Source: Chlamydoabsidia padenii (taxonomy: Eukaryota > Mucoromycota > Mucoromycetes > Mucorales > Cunninghamellaceae). From it: a stretch of DNA of 64,000 nt. Location of the stretch: contig JAIWND010000037.1 in NCBI GenBank assembly GCA_025330725.1, forward strand, positions 1 through 64,000, read 5' to 3'. Under the pieces are notes generated by a model. The model worked only from the letters and a program-made list of their open reading frames with translations, was not told the origin of the DNA and ran no database searches. The position numbers and the translations under genes are program-made. Positions 61,235 through 64,000 of this stretch are shown here, piece after piece (position 1 is the first letter of the stretch; the number at the start of each line of letters is the position of its first letter).

Positions 61235-64000
61235 ATGGAGTCAACAGAACTATCAACACACATCCTTCAAGCAATTGAAGTTTATACTAAAGGTACCAAA
61301 GCCTGGTTTGAAGATGAAAACGATGCATGGGTGTCTGCTCAAGTCATATCCAAAGAAGTCACTGATACTGATGTCAAGATTGTCTTCCAAAACGATGAAC
61401 AGCCAGAAAGGGTAAGTACTACTGCAGCAACAAAAGAATAGGATAGGTGCTTTTTTTTGGGGGGGGCAAAAAGGTAAACGACTATTAAAGTACTGACCAC
61501 GTATATTGTCTTATCTATTCAGGAACACGTCTTTGAATCGAAGCTTCGTCTATTGGAAAAGAACAATGGTGCAACCTTGCCCCCACTTCGCAATCCTCCC
61601 AAACTGGAAAACATTGACGATTTGACCAACTTGTCTCATCTTAACGAACCTTCAGGTAAAAGGGAAAAAAGAAAGAAAACACAGGTGAATGAAATGTGGA
61701 CAACTAGGTCATTAACCTCTTCTTCTTTGCTTCTTGATAGTGCTAAACACGATTCGTATTCGATACTCACAACGTAATATATACACCTATTCGGGCATGG
61801 TGCTGATTGCTGCCAATCCATTCGATCGTGTGCCACTTTATGAACCTGATATCATCCAACAATACTCTGGTCGTCGACGTGGTGAATTGGAACCCCATTT
61901 ATTCGCCATTGCTGAAGATGCTTACCGGTGTATGATTCGTGAAAAGACCAATCAAACAATTGTTGTCTCTGGTGAAAGGTAAGGAGAAAGGTTATTAGGC
62001 GATCACGGCCTAACTTTTTTTTTTCCTTTACCAGTGGTGCAGGGAAAACGGTTAGTGCCAAATTCATCATGCGTTACTTTGCTACTGCTGATGATAAAGA
62101 TACTGTTGGCAAGGTCGCAAAGGATGGAGGGGCTGAAATGACTGAAGTGGAAGAACAAATTTTAGGTAGGCATGACAAAATGGTGATAACATGGGAATAC
62201 TGATGCTCTCTCTCTTTTATTATTATTATTATTATTATTATATAGCCACCAACCCTATCATGGAAGCCTTTGGTAATGCAAAAACAACAAGAAACGATAA
62301 CAGTTCAAGATTTGGGAAATACATTGAAGTACGGGAATAAAAACAAAGTAAAACATGAAACAACCAACTAATCCTCTCTCTCTCTTCTCTTGTTTTAGAT
62401 CCAATTTGACAAGTCATGTAACATTGTTGGTGCCAAAATTCGAACTTATCTTCTGGAACGATCAAGATTGATCTTCCAACCTGAAACCGAACGAAATTAT
62501 CATATCTTTTACCAGGTAAGATGATACACAAGATCAGTTATGATGAAACCGATTCATGCATTAACAAGTAGTAATAAATGAACCTTCTTCTTCTTTTTTT
62601 TTATTTTTATTATTGCTTAGCTTTGCTCAGGGGCTCCTATCAACGAACGCAAGGAATTGGATCTCAAGGATTGGACGAAATTCCACTATTTGAATCAAAG
62701 CGGTACTGGTGTCATTCCTGGTGTGGACGATGTAGAAGAATTCGAATTAACTCAACGATCCTTATCCATGGTGGGTATTGCTGTACAAACGCAATGGGAA
62801 ATCTTCCGTCTCTTGGCTGCTTTGCTACATATCGGTAATATAGAAATCGGTGGACGAAACGATGCCACTTTGGGATCTGATGAACCTTCTTTGGTAACCG
62901 CTACTAAACTGCTTGGCATCAAACCCATGGACTTTAAAAAATGGTTGACTCGGCGTCAGATTGTCACTCGATCCGAAAGCATTGTCACCAACCTCAATCC
63001 AACTCAAGCGGTTATTGTCAAGGATTCGGTCGCCAAATATATCTATGCAAGTTTGTTTGATTGGCTGGTGGATGTGGTCAATCACAGTCTATCTTGTCAA
63101 GATGAAGGTTTGGTCTCTACTTTTATTGGTGTGCTGGATATTTATGGTTTTGAACACTTCAAGAAGAACTCATTCGAACAATTCTGTATCAACTATGCTA
63201 ATGAAAAGCTCCAACAACAGGTATAATCAACATGATTTGAGAAGGGACGTGTAGGAACAAGGCCACTAACCAAAAGTTACTTTTATTATTGCTAGTTTAA
63301 CCAACATGTCTTCAAGCTGGAACAAGAAGAATACGTCAAGGAAAAGATTGATTGGAAGTTTATCGAGTTTAGTGATAACCAAAGATGTATCGAAATGATC
63401 GAAGCCAAACTAGGTATCCTATCTCTTTTGGATGAAGTAAGTAGCAGAAAAAAGGACCACTCGTTGTAAAATCGGACTACTTACATGTTTTATGTTTGTT
63501 TGTTTTTTCATGTCTGTTAGGAATCAAGATTACCCTCTGGATCTGATCAAGGCTTCTGCGACAAACTTTACAGCAACTTTACTACACCAACATACAAAGG
63601 CTACTTTAAGAAACCTCGATTCTCAAATAAGGCGTTTACGGTGTGCCATTATGCTCATGAAGTAGAATATGATGCGGATGGATTCATGGACAAGAACAAG
63701 GATACAGTGCCTGATGAAATATTGAACATGCTACAACACTCTGACTCGAAATTCTTGGTCGACATGCTCCAAACTGCAACCGAAGCCGCAAATGCCTCTG
63801 CTCAATCAAATCGTGACTCACTTGCTGCCGCTGCTCCTGCTAAACCTGGTCCAATGAAACGTGGTCCCGTCGGTGGTGCCAACAAGAAACCTACTCTGGG
63901 ATCAATCTTCAAGCTATCTCTTATCAGTCTGATGGATACTATTGGTCAAACAAATGTACATTATATCCGGTGTATCAAGCCCAACGAAGCCAAAGTAGCC
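61235..64000 (+). CDS. MYO2: Class V myosin heavy chain, motor domain; runs off the right edge
   Basis: The N-terminal part of an actin-based cargo motor, in about ten exons. It starts at ATG 61235 ([20 protein letters not shown]) with an SH3-like N-terminal domain ([20 protein letters not shown]). The motor follows: [20 protein letters not shown], the P-loop [20 protein letters not shown] (split by an intron after GE), switch 1 [20 protein letters not shown], switch 2 [20 protein letters not shown] and the relay segment [20 protein letters not shown]. Loop 2 is a Pro/Lys-rich stretch ([20 protein letters not shown]) and the actin-contact region [12 protein letters not shown] is the last read. 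The IQ motifs, coiled coil and DIL cargo-binding domain lie beyond the edge. All nucleotide-binding motifs are intact. Myo2-type myosins carry secretory vesicles and organelles to hyphal tips. Confidence 0.95.

Overview
The window reads as nuclear DNA of an early-diverging filamentous fungus, most likely Mucoromycota. I infer this from the AT-rich intergenic DNA, the dense short introns (about 50-90 nt, GTAAGT/GTATGT donors, pyrimidine-rich acceptors), the poly-Gln and poly-Ser runs in regulatory proteins, and the gene set (Zds1 C-terminal domain, Zn(II)2Cys6 factor, fungal-type alkali-cation ATPase, CaaX DnaJ, class V myosin). No rRNA, tRNA or CRISPR was recognised. All coordinates for spliced genes are hand-read.

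Left third (1-24 kb): the 5' part of a monocarboxylate-type MFS transporter; a double-BTB/CAP-Gly protein; a possible small membrane protein; a two-PAS protein; a mitochondrial two-RRM protein. Then a gene-poor stretch (9.1-14.5 kb) holds the C-terminal end of a Fanzor (eukaryotic TnpB-like, RNA-guided nuclease family), a 45-bp minisatellite and coding-like debris. It is followed by the nucleotide-excision-repair protein Rad4/XPC, a secreted aspartic protease, a cyclophilin, a possible 23-residue peptide gene and a protein with two WWE-like modules.

Middle (24-43 kb): a giant Sel1-repeat protein of about 1,900 residues with a possible N-myristoylation signal; a Ydj1-type DnaJ; a KH-domain RNA-binding protein; a fatty-acid elongase whose reading frame is broken in several places; a hotdog thioesterase; and a possible spliced transcript with no ATG.

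Right third (43-64 kb): many genes relate to polarity and membrane traffic: Zds1-like PP2A regulator, TRAPP subunit Bet5/TRAPPC1, a Zn2Cys6 transcription factor, Arf1, TTC7/Ypp1 (PI4-kinase scaffold), a type IID P-type ATPase with unusual membrane motifs, a COPI-associated/Tvp15-like Golgi protein and the motor domain of a class V myosin running off the right edge.

The strongest unexplained signal is a short recurrent element, GCGGGATTTGAAA or its reverse complement TTTCAAATCCCGC, which sits upstream of at least a dozen of these genes. In seven of them it lies 65-101 bp before the start codon. It is nearly absent from coding sequence. The second is the Fanzor remnant, and the third is the broken elongase.
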